NCBI GenBank assembly: GCA_023957155.1
Contig: JAMLHK010000007.1
Span: forward strand, 186,001 to 250,000
Source: Chitinophagaceae bacterium
GTDB lineage: Bacteria > Bacteroidota > Bacteroidia > Chitinophagales > Chitinophagaceae
Length of the DNA: 64,000 nucleotides
Direction of reading: 5' to 3'
The notes beneath the pieces are model-generated. The model made no database searches. It was not told where the DNA came from and saw only the letters and a list, made by a program, of their open reading frames with translations. The position numbers and the translations under genes were made by a program. Below, in pieces: positions 34,704 through 43,841 of this stretch; the stretch's first letter is position 1, and each line of letters opens with the position of its first letter.

Positions 34704-35522
34704 TTACAGGCTCACATTAAAATCCCTCAGGGCCTCATTTAAACTGGTTTTCTTATCTGTACTGGCTTTACGCTGACCTATAATCAATGCACAGCCCACA
34801 CCATATTCACCTGCGGGGAATTTTTTATTGTATGTGCCCGGAATGACCACACTACGGGCGGGTATCCTCCCTTTATATTCAACCGGTGAGCTGCCGCTCA
34901 CATCTATGATCTTTGTAGTATTGGTGAGCACTACATTGGCTCCCAATACCGCTTCTTTTTCTATAATCACCCCTTCAACTACAATACAACGGCTGCCAAT
35001 AAAGCACCCGTCTTCCACAATTACAGGGCTCGACTGCAAAGGCTCCAGCACACCGCCAATACCTACGCCGCCACTTAAATGCACACCCTTGCCTATTTGT
35101 GCACAGCTTCCTACGGTAGCCCAGGTATCCACCATCGTTCCTTCGTCCACATAAGCCCCGATATTTACAAAAGAAGGCATCAGCACTACATTTGCAGCAA
35201 CAAACGCGCCGTACCTTACCGCAGACTGCGGCACCGCACGTACCCCCTGTTCGCGATAACCGCTTTTCAGCAGCATTTTATCATAAAACTCTAAAGGCCC
35301 TACATTCCAGGTTTGCATGGTCTGTATACCAAAATACATCAGCAACGCCTGCTTTACCCATTCATTAACCACCCAGCCACCACCGGGAAGCGGAGACGCA
35401 GTACGCAACCTTCCTTTATCCAAATCTTCAATTACCGACCTTATGGCATCTGCGTATAATCCTTCCTTTAACAATTCCCTGTTTTCCCAGGCCTTTACAA
35501 CCAGCCCCTGTATTTCCGTCAT
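34704..35522 (-). CDS. dapD: 2,3,4,5-tetrahydropyridine-2,6-dicarboxylate N-succinyltransferase
   Basis: DapD succinylates tetrahydrodipicolinate in the lysine/diaminopimelate pathway. The start at 35522 (MTEIQGLVVKAWENRELLKEG) is chosen because the usual family sequence begins there and because a -7 element (minus-strand TATGTTTG, 35540-35547) lies over the longer alternative at 35546. The N-terminal helical part is followed by a left-handed beta-helix with hexapeptide repeats: VGSCAQIGKGVHLSGGVGIGGVLEPLQSSPVIVEDGCFIGSRCIVVEGVIIEKEAVLGANVVL. The length is 272 residues, standard. No other dap gene is near; tsaC is divergent. Confidence 0.92.
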   Translation of the reverse strand: MTEIQGLVVKAWENRELLKEGLYADAIRSVIEDLDKGRLRTASPLPGGGWVVNEWVKQALLMYFGIQTMQTWNVGPLEFYDKMLLKSGYREQGVRAVPQSAVRYGAFVAANVVLMPSFVNIGAYVDEGTMVDTWATVGSCAQIGKGVHLSGGVGIGGVLEPLQSSPVIVEDGCFIGSRCIVVEGVIIEKEAVLGANVVLTNTTKIIDVSGSSPVEYKGRIPARSVVIPGTYNKKFPAGEYGVGCALIIGQRKASTDKKTSLNEALRDFNVSL

Positions 35523-35539
35523 ACCGTATTTTATTTTTG

Positions 35540-35547
35540 CAAACATA
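35540..35547 (-). promoter_or_regulatory. -7 promoter element of dapD
   Basis: On the minus strand TATGTTTG matches TAnnTTTG, 17 bp upstream of the chosen ATG. The longer dapD frame would start inside it. Confidence 0.45.
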
Positions 35548-35583
35548 ATCAGAAGCTTTGTAAAGCCTCATTATTTTTGTAAA

Positions 35584-36153
35584 ATGAATTTTACAGAAGA
35601 CATCAACCGCTGTTTACAGGTCTTGCAGGAAGGAGGCGTCATTTTATATCCGACAGATACCGTGTGGGGGCTGGGCTGCGATGCTACGAACCCGGAAGCG
35701 GTACAAAAAATATATAAGATCAAGCAAAGGGAAGAATCCAAATCCATGATCGTGTTACTGGCAGAAGAAAGAGACGTGATCAAATACGTGGCACAGGCGG
35801 ACCTCAGGGTATTTGATTACTTAGAAGAAACCACCAAACCCACCACGGTAATTTACCAGGGAGCAGTGGGGATGGCCCATAACCTGATCGCAGCCGATGG
35901 CAGCATTGCCATTAGAATTGTGCAGGACGACTTTTGCAGGCACCTGGTTAAACGGTTACGAAAACCCCTGGTATCTACCTCTGCGAATATTTCCGGGAAG
36001 CCTGCACCCGCTTTTTTTGGAGAGATTGCCCCTGAGATCATTGCTGCCGCTGACTACGTGGTACAGTACCGGCAACAGGACGTCCATAAAGCCCAGCCCT
36101 CAGCAGTAATACGCTGGAATAATAACGGTACCATTACGGAGATCAGGAAGTAA
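35584..36153 (+). CDS. tsaC: L-threonylcarbamoyladenylate synthase (Sua5/YwlC/YrdC)
   Basis: It makes threonylcarbamoyl-AMP for the t6A modification of tRNA position 37. The ATG at 35584 starts MNFTEDINRCLQVLQEGGVILYPTDTVWGLGCDATNPEAV, the normal family beginning; the long upstream part of the frame to 35317 is antisense to dapD. YPTDTVWGLGCD, KIYKIKQREESKSMIVLL, VGMAHNLIAADGSIAIRIV and PLVSTSANISGKPAP are the expected motifs. At 189 residues it is the short TsaC type, without the extra Sua5 domain. A TATTTTTG element at 35572 is only 12 bp upstream, suggesting a short leader. Confidence 0.92.
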   Translation: MNFTEDINRCLQVLQEGGVILYPTDTVWGLGCDATNPEAVQKIYKIKQREESKSMIVLLAEERDVIKYVAQADLRVFDYLEETTKPTTVIYQGAVGMAHNLIAADGSIAIRIVQDDFCRHLVKRLRKPLVSTSANISGKPAPAFFGEIAPEIIAAADYVVQYRQQDVHKAQPSAVIRWNNNGTITEIRK

Positions 36154-36254
36154 CTACCGCTGAAGCTATGGCGTTAGCGGTCATACCAGCGGACACCTCC
36201 AACCGTCATTACTACTTGCCAGACAGGCAAAGTTTTCGTAAATTCGTAGGGTGA

Positions 36255-36644
36255 AAAAACAAATGGCAATTTGACTGGAAATTTGAGTATAAACAACCTG
36301 AACGTGAAGTTTACAAATTGACAATTGTAAACAATCAGCAAATAATTCAAGGGCTAATAAGTATTGAAATTAAGCCTGACCACATTTATATGCACCTGGT
36401 TGAAAGCGCACCTTTCAACAAAGGAAAATCCAAAATGTATGCAGGAGTTCCCGGAAACTTAGTTGCATTTGCTTGCAAACTTTCTTTTCAAAGAGGACAC
36501 GAGGGCAATGTGTCATTTTTTTCTAAGACAAAACTTGTACAATATTACATTGACAGCTTGGGGGCAATGCACGTTGGCGGAAGAATTATGATTATTGACA
36601 CAATTGCGGCATTAAAATTAATTGATAAATATTTTGCAAAATGA
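36255..36644 (+). pseudogene. Conserved small protein, N-terminally truncated
   Basis: From a stop at 36252-36254 an open frame runs to 36644 (about 129 codons) with no ATG or GTG; the first start codon is TTG at 36318. The visible protein reads WQFDWKFEYKQPEREVYKLTI, then GLISIEIKPDHIYMHLVESAPFNKGKSKMYAGVPGNLVAFACKLSF and GRIMIIDTIAALKLIDKYFAK. The GVPGNLVAFACKLSFQRGHEGNVSF core has the feel of a GNAT-like fold, but I cannot confirm it. Homology-like sequence continues upstream of the only start, so the 5' end may be lost. Its stop overlaps the next ORF's ATG (ATGA). Confidence 0.5.
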
Positions 36645-36811
36645 AAAGCAAAACAAAAGAATTAGACGTAGATTTTATCGGTGGACAAGATAAACCACTG
36701 ACAAAAGAAGAAGAAAAAGCTATTAGCGACTTCATTCGTACAGCCAAAGAAAAACGTAAGTTAAAAGGGCGCAGAAAACAAACTATTACAAAGCAAAAGC
36801 AACTTGCCTGA
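36641..36811 (+). CDS. Small basic protein, partner of the upstream ORF
   Basis: A 56-residue protein, MKSKTKELDVDFIGGQDKPL followed by TKEEEKAISDFIRTAKEKRK and a lysine-rich tail. It is too short for ordinary gene calls. Its ATG overlaps the upstream stop, so the two are likely co-translated. The DFIGGQ-x-x-x-LTKEEEKAIS pattern looks conserved, and the size and charge suggest an antitoxin-like or nucleic-acid-binding partner. This is inference. The IS481 element is inserted 2 bp after its TGA, so the reading frame survives. Confidence 0.55.
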   Translation: MKSKTKELDVDFIGGQDKPLTKEEEKAISDFIRTAKEKRKLKGRRKQTITKQKQLA

Positions 36812-36813
36812 CA
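36807..36813. repeat. Left copy of the 7-bp target-site duplication
   Basis: CCTGACA here is repeated at 38102-38108, flanking the IS element. Confidence 0.85.
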
Positions 36814-38101
36814 TGTAATCGTCATCACTTAATCTGACAGTTTAGGTTTTTTAAGGCATTTGAGACAAAAATGATTTTGAAGAAGAAGCGGCTGTAGATT
36901 CAACCGCTTTTTCATTTCCGTCTGTCAGACTATCCCTGACAGGTTGCTCCTCAGCAGCGCCTGTTTCCGTTTCGTCTGGCGATTTAAAGTTAATGCTTTG
37001 TCTGAAAAAGTTGTTGAGGTCTTTTTCATGCGCTAAATTTTTACTATCGGCAAACGTTTGTGCCGGTGTCTTGCCAAAGCAATAACGACCACTATGAGGA
37101 CGCTCGCTGTTGTAAAAATCGATCCAGTGGTCAATATCTGATTGAAGTTCCTCCAGCGTGTTGTAGAGCTTTTTTCTAAAAGCAATCGCGTAAAATTCTT
37201 CCTGCATGGTGCGGTGGAACCGTTCGCAAATGCCATTAGTTTGAGGGCTCTTTGCTTTGGTCTTGGTGTGGTCAATATCTTCAATATTGAGATAAAGCTG
37301 ATATTCGTGATGCTCTCTTGCCCCGCAATATTCGGTTCCTCTATCGGTAAGAATACGTAGCAACTTTATATCCTGTTCCTGATAAAAAGGAAGTACTTTG
37401 TCATTGAGCATATCGGCTGCTACCAAAGCATTTTTCCGATCATAGACCTTTGCAAAAGCCACCCGTGTATAGGTATCTATAAACGTCTGCTGGTATATTT
37501 TACCTACGCCTTTAATGTAGCCAACATAGTAAGTATCCTGCGACCCCAGGTAACCTGGATGATGAGTTTCAATTTCGCCTTTGCTTTGTTCGTCTTCTTT
37601 TTTCTTTTCCAGTGCTGCCACCTGTGCATCGGTAAGAACAAGACCGTCTTGTTGAACTTTGGCTTCTAATGCTTTTAAACGCTTTTGAAAGGTCTCCAGG
37701 TCATGACGTAGCCAGACACTTCTAACAGTCGATGGTGCTACCATCTGCCCCCTTTTAAGCAACTCATTACTCACACGCTGTTGCCCGTGAGCTGGTTGCT
37801 CGGTTGCATAGGCCACTACAACATCTTCTAATGCTTTTTCAATACGGTTCTTCAACAATGGCTTACTACGGCTAATCTCCTTCAAGGCCATCTCACCGCC
37901 CTCTTCATATAATTTCTGGAACCGATAAAAACTGTCGCGGGAGTATCCCATTACTTTACAGGCTTCAGAAACATTACCCAGTTTCTCGGCCAGCTTTAGA
38001 ACACCCAACTTCGGCTGAATTAACTTTTTTTGTGTTGTCATCTTAATCTGTTTTTAAATTAACTAATTTAAGAATTGTCAGATTAAGTTTTAACTATTAC
38101 A
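36814..38101 (-). mobile_element. IS481-family insertion sequence (1288 bp)
   Basis: One transposase gene lies between imperfect inverted ends. The left end begins TGTAATCGTCATCACTTAAT (36814) and the right end, read inward, TGTAATAGTTAAAACTTAAT (38101). About 24 of the first 29 positions match. TGT ends and the transposase type agree with IS481. The 7-bp CCTGACA duplication on both sides implies a recent, single insertion at the end of a small two-ORF module. Confidence 0.9.
36851..38041 (-). CDS. IS481-family transposase
   Basis: A 396-residue DDE transposase. The N-terminal helix-turn-helix region reads [36 protein letters not shown] (about 12-48). The rve core carries catalytic residues in [30 protein letters not shown] and [15 protein letters not shown], the D-D-E set. 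The end of the core is [23 protein letters not shown]. The C-terminal 60 residues are acidic and low-complexity. Intact frame. It fills nearly the whole IS. Confidence 0.93.
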   Translation of the reverse strand: MTTQKKLIQPKLGVLKLAEKLGNVSEACKVMGYSRDSFYRFQKLYEEGGEMALKEISRSKPLLKNRIEKALEDVVVAYATEQPAHGQQRVSNELLKRGQMVAPSTVRSVWLRHDLETFQKRLKALEAKVQQDGLVLTDAQVAALEKKKEDEQSKGEIETHHPGYLGSQDTYYVGYIKGVGKIYQQTFIDTYTRVAFAKVYDRKNALVAADMLNDKVLPFYQEQDIKLLRILTDRGTEYCGAREHHEYQLYLNIEDIDHTKTKAKSPQTNGICERFHRTMQEEFYAIAFRKKLYNTLEELQSDIDHWIDFYNSERPHSGRYCFGKTPAQTFADSKNLAHEKDLNNFFRQSINFKSPDETETGAAEEQPVRDSLTDGNEKAVESTAASSSKSFLSQMP

Positions 38102-38108
38102 CCTGACA
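38102..38108. repeat. Right copy of the 7-bp target-site duplication
   Basis: CCTGACA, identical to 36807-36813. Confidence 0.85.
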
Positions 38109-38197
38109 TAAGGCACGAACCGCTAACCTTCGGTTCCGAAAGATACTGTCATATAAGCCCGGATCATCATATACAACAATAGAACAGTACCACTATT

Positions 38198-40327
38198 TTA
38201 TTTATTTTGATCCGTTGTTTCAGGTTCCCGGTCTTTCACTGCCACTAAGTTTTTTATGTCAACGGTTATCGGCATCACGCCCAACTGTACGATCGCTTTT
38301 TTATCCCTCACCTCTTTTACAATACCCACCTGGTTATTTTGGCTCATTCTCACTTTTATTCCGGGTTTAATTTCCTCGTTGGTTTCTATATATTTTACAT
38401 CAAATTTCTTCCGGTTCTTTTCCTTCACCTGTTTCTCTTTTTGCTTAAACAGCATAGCATACAATTGCTTCATCAGTGCCGACCTGTCATCCTGGCTTTC
38501 CGCCCTTCTCCAGTCAAAAACAATTTGTTTCAGCCTGCGTTCCATATCTTTCAGGTAAGCGATCCTTTCTTCACCGATTTTATTCTGCTCCTTCAGCAGC
38601 GCGATCTGCTGCCGGTGCTTTTCCTGCTGCATCGTTTGTTCCAGGTCTTTCCTGAGCCTTTCATTATCTTTCAGCAATTTGTTCAGCTCTTTTTCTTTGT
38701 GCTCCAGCCGGCGCACATCCTGCTCTGCACGGTTCAGTAACTTATCAAGGCTGAAATGATCTTCGGCAACCATTGTCTTGGCCCTTGCTATCAGGCCGGG
38801 GTCCATACCAATTCTTTCGGCAATGGAAAAAGTATACGAACTGCCGGGTTTACCAATGATCAGCTTGTACAGGGGCAGCAAATGCTTTTCATCAAACGCC
38901 ATAGCCGCATTAATGATACCCGGTGTTTTATTAGCCATAACCTTCAAATTAAGGTAATGCGTGGTTACTATGCCAAAAGCATGCTTCCGCGCCAGCTCTT
39001 CCAGTATTACTTCGGCAAAAGCACCGCCAAGGTGGGGATCACTACCGCTACCCAGCTCATCTATAAAAAACAAAGTACGTCCGTTGGCATTTTCAATAAG
39101 GTATTTCATGTTTTTCAGATGCGAGCTATAAGTGCTCAATTCAAACTCCAGGCTTTGCGTATCCCCGATATGAATCATCAACTGTCTGAATATACCCATC
39201 TGCGAATGAGGCTGCACCGGCACCAGCAACCCGCTCTGCAGCATGATCTGCAGCAATCCTACCGTTTTTAAGGTAACCGTCTTACCACCGGCATTCGGAC
39301 CGGAAATAACCAGGATCCTGCTCTTTTCATCCAATGTTACCGAAACCGGTATGACGGGCTTGCCCGACCGCTGGTTATAGAGATACAGTAAGGGATGGCA
39401 GGCCTGGATAAGCTGCACCTGCGCCCTGTCATGCACTACGGGATAATTGCCGCCAATGTCCACAGCAAACCTGGCTTTTGCCCTGATAAAATCATACTCC
39501 CCTGCTATAACATAGTATTCCTGCAATAAAGCCGCATATACCGCAAGCTGCTTTGTCAGCTCCCGGAGTATCCGGTATACCTCGCGGCTCTCTTCGTGCT
39601 CCAGCGCAAATACTTCGTTATTCAGCTCAATAGTTTCTTCCGGCTCAATAAATGAAGTTTTACGAGAATCGCTTTCGCCCAGCAAAATACCTTTCACCTG
39701 TCTTTTATACTCCGCATGAACAGCTATTACCCTCCTGCCATTGAGAAAGGCTTCTTCAATATCCGATACATAGCCGCTTTTATTCCACTTTGCCACTACC
39801 CGGTCAAATACACGGCGCAGCTCTGCCCGCCTGCGTGTTAAACCCGTCCTGATTTTTTCCAGCTCATCTGATGCATTATCCCTTACATTGCCATACTTAT
39901 CCAGCACTTTATCAATTTGTACCACAATGGCTTTCTCATAGTAACTGCCGGAAACTACACTGAACAAAGCGGGACAGGCGATCTTTCTTTCTGCATCAAA
40001 CCAATGGAATATCTGCTTCATGCTCTCTGCCAGCCTCCGTATATTAACGAACTGTTCCTCGCTTAACACCGCGCCCGGAATAGCCAGCAGCTTCAATTCA
40101 TTAAGCAGGTTCAATACCATTTCATTAGGGAAATAGACCCCGTTCTGCAGCAGGATTTTATATTCATGAGCCTGCTTTAGCTCCGGCTCTATATAGCTTA
40201 GCCGGGTATGTATACGCAATTGCTCCACTTTCGTTTTAGCGTAAGCGGTCCGGCAATGTTCGGACAGCAAGGCCTTTACCTTATCAAATTCCAGCTGCAT
40301 CAGCGCCGATTCCGGAAAAAATTTCAT
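38198..40327 (-). CDS. MutS2-family ATPase lacking the Smr nuclease domain
   Basis: The 709 residues match MutS2: an N-terminal part with the helical core (about 1-290), the MutS-type ATPase with Walker A GPNAGGKTVTL (about 334) and Walker B TLFFIDELGSGSDP (about 410). A long coiled coil follows (about 520-640, KEKELNKLLKDNERLRKDLE), then a KOW-like strand region (PGIKVRMSQNNQVGIVKEVRDKKAIVQLG). The canonical C-terminal Smr endonuclease domain of MutS2 (full length near 780) is absent; the frame ends soon after the KOW-like part. MutS2 acts on recombination intermediates or stalled ribosomes; which applies here cannot be told. Confidence 0.87.
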   Translation of the reverse strand: MKFFPESALMQLEFDKVKALLSEHCRTAYAKTKVEQLRIHTRLSYIEPELKQAHEYKILLQNGVYFPNEMVLNLLNELKLLAIPGAVLSEEQFVNIRRLAESMKQIFHWFDAERKIACPALFSVVSGSYYEKAIVVQIDKVLDKYGNVRDNASDELEKIRTGLTRRRAELRRVFDRVVAKWNKSGYVSDIEEAFLNGRRVIAVHAEYKRQVKGILLGESDSRKTSFIEPEETIELNNEVFALEHEESREVYRILRELTKQLAVYAALLQEYYVIAGEYDFIRAKARFAVDIGGNYPVVHDRAQVQLIQACHPLLYLYNQRSGKPVIPVSVTLDEKSRILVISGPNAGGKTVTLKTVGLLQIMLQSGLLVPVQPHSQMGIFRQLMIHIGDTQSLEFELSTYSSHLKNMKYLIENANGRTLFFIDELGSGSDPHLGGAFAEVILEELARKHAFGIVTTHYLNLKVMANKTPGIINAAMAFDEKHLLPLYKLIIGKPGSSYTFSIAERIGMDPGLIARAKTMVAEDHFSLDKLLNRAEQDVRRLEHKEKELNKLLKDNERLRKDLEQTMQQEKHRQQIALLKEQNKIGEERIAYLKDMERRLKQIVFDWRRAESQDDRSALMKQLYAMLFKQKEKQVKEKNRKKFDVKYIETNEEIKPGIKVRMSQNNQVGIVKEVRDKKAIVQLGVMPITVDIKNLVAVKDREPETTDQNK

Positions 40328-40373
40328 GTATTTATCGCTCCATTTTGAATAGGCAAAGGTAAGCGTATTGGTA

Positions 40374-40405
40374 TTTGCATCGTGTAATACCGGATCATAC
40401 TTTTG
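40374..40405 (+). promoter_or_regulatory. Promoter of msrA (-33 and -7)
   Basis: TTTG at 40374-40377 and TACTTTTG at 40398-40405 are separated by 20 bp, a full match to the Bacteroidota consensus TTTG-N19-21-TAnnTTTG. It gives a leader of about 95 nt before the ATG at 40508. Confidence 0.6.
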
Positions 40406-40507
40406 ATGCGTTAAAGCTAAAATATCTCCTGTTCAGACCCGTTTAGCAGCGTATTCAGTAACTTGCATTCCGGCGGCATGATATTTAATATCCATAAAGG
40501 TTAAGCA

Positions 40508-41167
40508 ATGAAACGTTTTTTGATACTCCCCGGAATAATCGCTGCAGGGTTATTTTTTTCCTGCGGGGCAAAAAGCAATACACTAAAAACCAGTATAATG
40601 ACCAACGATAATAATTCCACCGGCACCCACACGGATACAGCTACTTTCGCCAATGGCTGCTTCTGGTGTACGGAAGCCGTATTTCAGCAATTGGCAGGTG
40701 TAATAAGCGTAACCAGCGGTTATAGCGGCGGACACGTTCCCAACCCTACATACGAGCAGGTTTGTGAAAAAAATACGGGGCATGCCGAGGCGCTGCAGAT
40801 CATATACGACAGCACGGTCATCAGCTTCGATGAGTTGCTCGAAGTGTTCTGGAAAACCCATGACCCCACCACGTTAAACCGGCAGGGCAATGATGTGGGA
40901 CCCCAATACCGCAGCGTTATCTTTTATCACAACAACCTGCAAAAAGAAAAAGCAGAATCCTACAAATCCTCGTTAGACAAAAGCGGCGCATGGCCAAATC
41001 CCATCGTAACGGCCATTGAAGCTTTTACCAATTTTTACCCGGCAGAAGACTACCACCAGAATTACTATAAGCTCAACGGTAAAGCGCCTTATTGCCAGTA
41101 CGTCATCAGACCCAAATTAGAAAAATTTGAAAAAGCGTTTAAACATAAGCTGAAAAAGCAGCGCTGA
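40508..41167 (+). CDS. msrA: Peptide methionine sulfoxide reductase MsrA, lipoprotein form
   Basis: MsrA reduces the S-sulfoxide of methionine in proteins. The 219 residues begin with a lipoprotein signal (MKRFLILPGIIAAGLFFSC, lipobox cysteine C19), so it acts outside the cytosol. The catalytic motif is GCFWCTEAVFQQL (C51). TSGYSGGHVPNPTYEQVCEKNTGHAEALQIIYD and the FYPAEDYHQNYY substrate site follow. The C-terminal part ends with KLEKFEKAFK without an extra MsrB domain. It stands alone with a consensus promoter. Confidence 0.93.
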   Translation: MKRFLILPGIIAAGLFFSCGAKSNTLKTSIMTNDNNSTGTHTDTATFANGCFWCTEAVFQQLAGVISVTSGYSGGHVPNPTYEQVCEKNTGHAEALQIIYDSTVISFDELLEVFWKTHDPTTLNRQGNDVGPQYRSVIFYHNNLQKEKAESYKSSLDKSGAWPNPIVTAIEAFTNFYPAEDYHQNYYKLNGKAPYCQYVIRPKLEKFEKAFKHKLKKQR

Positions 41168-41293
41168 TCTTCAGGTTTAATTTTCTTCGTGACTTCGTGG
41201 CAAAATGTCGCTTCATCGCCATCCACTTATCCCGTTCCGCTTCTCGCAAAAATCATAAACCACAAACTCCCAAACCACAAACTTCTCAAACTC

Positions 41294-42952
41294 CTATCCC
41301 TCATGTATCACCGTAATGCTTCTTTTCAAAGCCCGGCTGAAATCGTCTGTAACATTCGCTTTCCCTATAGCAAATAACAACCGGGCAGTACGCAACTCTT
41401 CCATTACCTGCCGGCTGTGTACTTCCGACAGGATCAGTTTAGTGCCCCGGCTTTTAGATTCTTTATGGATCTCGCGCAGGGTTCGTATTCCCGTAGCATC
41501 AATAATCGGCACATGACGCATACGGATGATCAACACCCGCGGCGGCTTCTTTATTAATTTTATAGCATCCCTGAATTTATATGCAGCGCCAAAGAACAAG
41601 GGTCCGTTTATTTCAAACACTTCCACTTGCGCAGGAATAGTGTAATTGCTGATGGCGTTCTCATCTTTCGCTTCTTTCTTATCTGCTTCTACACCGGTAA
41701 GAACATTAACATCGGAAAACTTAATCATGTTACGCATAAACAGAAATACGGCAAGCACCATCCCAATTTCAATAGCCACCGTAAGATCAACCAACACTGT
41801 CAGTAAAAATGTAGTGATCAAAACCACAACATCGCCCCGTGGTCCTTTCGCCACTGAAATAAAATTTTCCCATTCGCTCATGTTATAGGCAACCACGATT
41901 AATATGCCGGACAATGCTGCCATGGGTATCCATGCCGCCCATTTTCCCACAAATAATATAATCAGTAATAAAGTAAGGGCATGGATTATACCGGCTACCG
42001 GTGTCCGCCCCCGGTTTTTTATATTGGTAGCCGTACGGGCAATAGCTCCTGTTGCCGGGATGCCGCCAAACACAGAAGAAAACACATTGGCCGCACCCTG
42101 TGCGATCAGCTCGGTGTTGGAACGATGGTTTCCCCCGATCATTCCGTCTGCAACAACAGCCGATAATAACGATTCTATGCCCCCCAATAAAGCAATGGTG
42201 AACGCCGGAGCAATCAATTTCTGAATAGTAGCAAAATCAAGCGCAGGCATCGCCGGGGAAGGAAAAGAGAACTGTATGTTACCAAACCGGCTGCCGATGG
42301 TTTCTACAGGCAGGTGCAGCCACTGAACCACAGCCGTAACGATGATAAGCGCAATTAACGACCCGGGTATCTTTCGCGTAAATTTTGGCCACAAGGCAAT
42401 GATAGCGATCGTTCCCACCGAGATCAGCAGCGCATATATATTCAACGATCTCAGATGCCCGATATAACTTTTCCACTTATCAATGAAATCAGCAGGAACC
42501 TCGCCCATCTCCAGTCCTAAGAAATCTTTCATCTGGGATGAAAAAATGATCAGGGCTATACCGCTGGTAAACCCCACAATTAACGGGTAGGGTATAAATT
42601 TTATAACCGTTCCCAGGCGGGCCATTCCCATCAGTATCAGCATCAGTCCGGCTATAAACGTAGCGATGATAAGCCCGTTAACACCAAACTGCTGAACGAT
42701 GCCATAAACAATTACGATGAAAGCCCCGGTAGGTCCGCCAATCTGCACCCGGCTACCCCCCAGCAAAGAAATGATAAACCCGGCAATCACAGCGGTATAC
42801 AGCCCCTTTTCAGGTGATACGCCTGAAGCGATGGCAAAAGCGACGGCAAGCGGTAATGCCACAACACCAACAATCAGGCCGGCCATCAGGTCATTCACGA
42901 ACTGCTGCCGGCTATAGCCTTTTAAGGTGTCAATTAATTTAGGTCTGAACAT
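41294..42952 (-). CDS. SulP family anion transporter with STAS domain
   Basis: A 552-residue inner-membrane transporter for sulfate or other anions. About 11 hydrophobic helices span 20-430, with the family motifs QFVNDLMAGLIVGVVALPLAVAFAIASGVSPEKGLYTAVIAGFI and GTPTGAF-type region IGGPTGAFIVIVYGIV. The C-terminal STAS domain (about 445-545: EVFEINGPLFFGAAYKFRDAI, VLIIRMRHVPIIDATGIRTLREI) is intact, including the NTP-loop-like DATG. Substrate cannot be fixed. It is a single-gene unit beside a methyltransferase. Confidence 0.92.
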   Translation of the reverse strand: MFRPKLIDTLKGYSRQQFVNDLMAGLIVGVVALPLAVAFAIASGVSPEKGLYTAVIAGFIISLLGGSRVQIGGPTGAFIVIVYGIVQQFGVNGLIIATFIAGLMLILMGMARLGTVIKFIPYPLIVGFTSGIALIIFSSQMKDFLGLEMGEVPADFIDKWKSYIGHLRSLNIYALLISVGTIAIIALWPKFTRKIPGSLIALIIVTAVVQWLHLPVETIGSRFGNIQFSFPSPAMPALDFATIQKLIAPAFTIALLGGIESLLSAVVADGMIGGNHRSNTELIAQGAANVFSSVFGGIPATGAIARTATNIKNRGRTPVAGIIHALTLLLIILFVGKWAAWIPMAALSGILIVVAYNMSEWENFISVAKGPRGDVVVLITTFLLTVLVDLTVAIEIGMVLAVFLFMRNMIKFSDVNVLTGVEADKKEAKDENAISNYTIPAQVEVFEINGPLFFGAAYKFRDAIKLIKKPPRVLIIRMRHVPIIDATGIRTLREIHKESKSRGTKLILSEVHSRQVMEELRTARLLFAIGKANVTDDFSRALKRSITVIHEG

Positions 42953-43028
42953 ATATTTCTGCTCCTGCTATTATGTTATCGCGGGTTTACATTCTCCCCG
43001 ATCATTTGCCACAGCAGTTTAGAACTGC

Positions 43029-43640
43029 TTATACCTTGATCCAGAACTTCAGCAGGTTATCCATTTCAGTGCCTACAACATGATAATCTTCCGGCACTTC
43101 ATCATCCAGGCTATAAAAAGTGGCTAACCTTGTTCCCGCAGGCATTTGTTCCAACTGCTTATATAAATAACGGGTATAATAATTATACAATTCTCCGGAG
43201 AAAGCAATGCGCTCATCTATCTTATCTGCGCCGGCCAGATTCTCATAGAAAGAATTATAAAAATAAATATGATCGTAACGGCGAATGTCCAACCGGGTAA
43301 AGTTCCCGTGTATAAAAGAAACATTTTTTAATCCAAGCGCATCCCCTGCTGCCTGCGCATACCATACCAGGTCTTCACGCTGTTCCACCCCGTAAAAATG
43401 TGATTTAGGAGAATAATAGGCTGCATTCAGGCAAAACTTGCCCACCCCGCTGCCAATATCAAGTACACGCACACCATTTTCGGCGGCTAAAAAAAGGGAG
43501 GCTTTCCTTGCCACATTCACCGGGGTCCAATGCTGTGCTGCCATTAACCGGATACGTTCGGGGTAAAGCGCATTAAACCAATTGTCGGAATGGAAACACC
43601 TGCTTGCCGGCCTATCTTTTTCGTCTGCACATCTATTCAT
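43029..43640 (-). CDS. Class I SAM-dependent methyltransferase
   Basis: A soluble 203-residue protein. Motif I is VRVLDIGSGVGKFCLNAAYY (D-I-G-S-G-x-G). The acidic residue after the second strand is in FYGVEQREDLVWYAQ, and VSFIHGNFTRLDIRRYDHIYFYNSFYENLAG gives later motifs. The last segment, RLATFYSLDDEVPEDYHVVGTEMDNLLKFWIKV, is family-specific and unfamiliar. The substrate is unknown. It is divergent from the Crp/Fnr gene across about 200 bp, without a clear operon. Confidence 0.8.
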   Translation of the reverse strand: MNRCADEKDRPASRCFHSDNWFNALYPERIRLMAAQHWTPVNVARKASLFLAAENGVRVLDIGSGVGKFCLNAAYYSPKSHFYGVEQREDLVWYAQAAGDALGLKNVSFIHGNFTRLDIRRYDHIYFYNSFYENLAGADKIDERIAFSGELYNYYTRYLYKQLEQMPAGTRLATFYSLDDEVPEDYHVVGTEMDNLLKFWIKV

Positions 43641-43798
43641 TACTCATGTATTTCACTGCCATTCCGGTTTACCGGTAAAATTTAATTTCATCAAAAGAGA
43701 CAGACGGAGACACCAATCCTTTGCAGACCACCAGGAAGACATATTACAAAATTAAGAACCAAAGGGGTACTGCACAGTAAACCTTATCACCATGAAAA

Positions 43799-43832
43799 GT
43801 GATTTAAATCAATTTATTTAAAAGTACTTTTG
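43799..43832 (+). promoter_or_regulatory. FNR-like box and -7 element ahead of the Crp/Fnr gene
   Basis: GTGAT-TTAA-ATCAA (43799-43812) is one base from the FNR consensus TTGAT-N4-ATCAA. TACTTTTG (43825-43832) matches TAnnTTTG, and its first bases form part of the palindrome AAAAGTACTTTT (43820-43831). The FNR-like box takes the -33 place, so autoregulation is plausible. Confidence 0.55.
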
Positions 43833-43841
43833 CTGTTCATC

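Noticed and set aside
36156-36320. Integron attC site at the edge of the small module
   Set aside because: GTTAGCGGT is suggestive, but it does not fit GTTRRRY and no integrase or cassette array is present.
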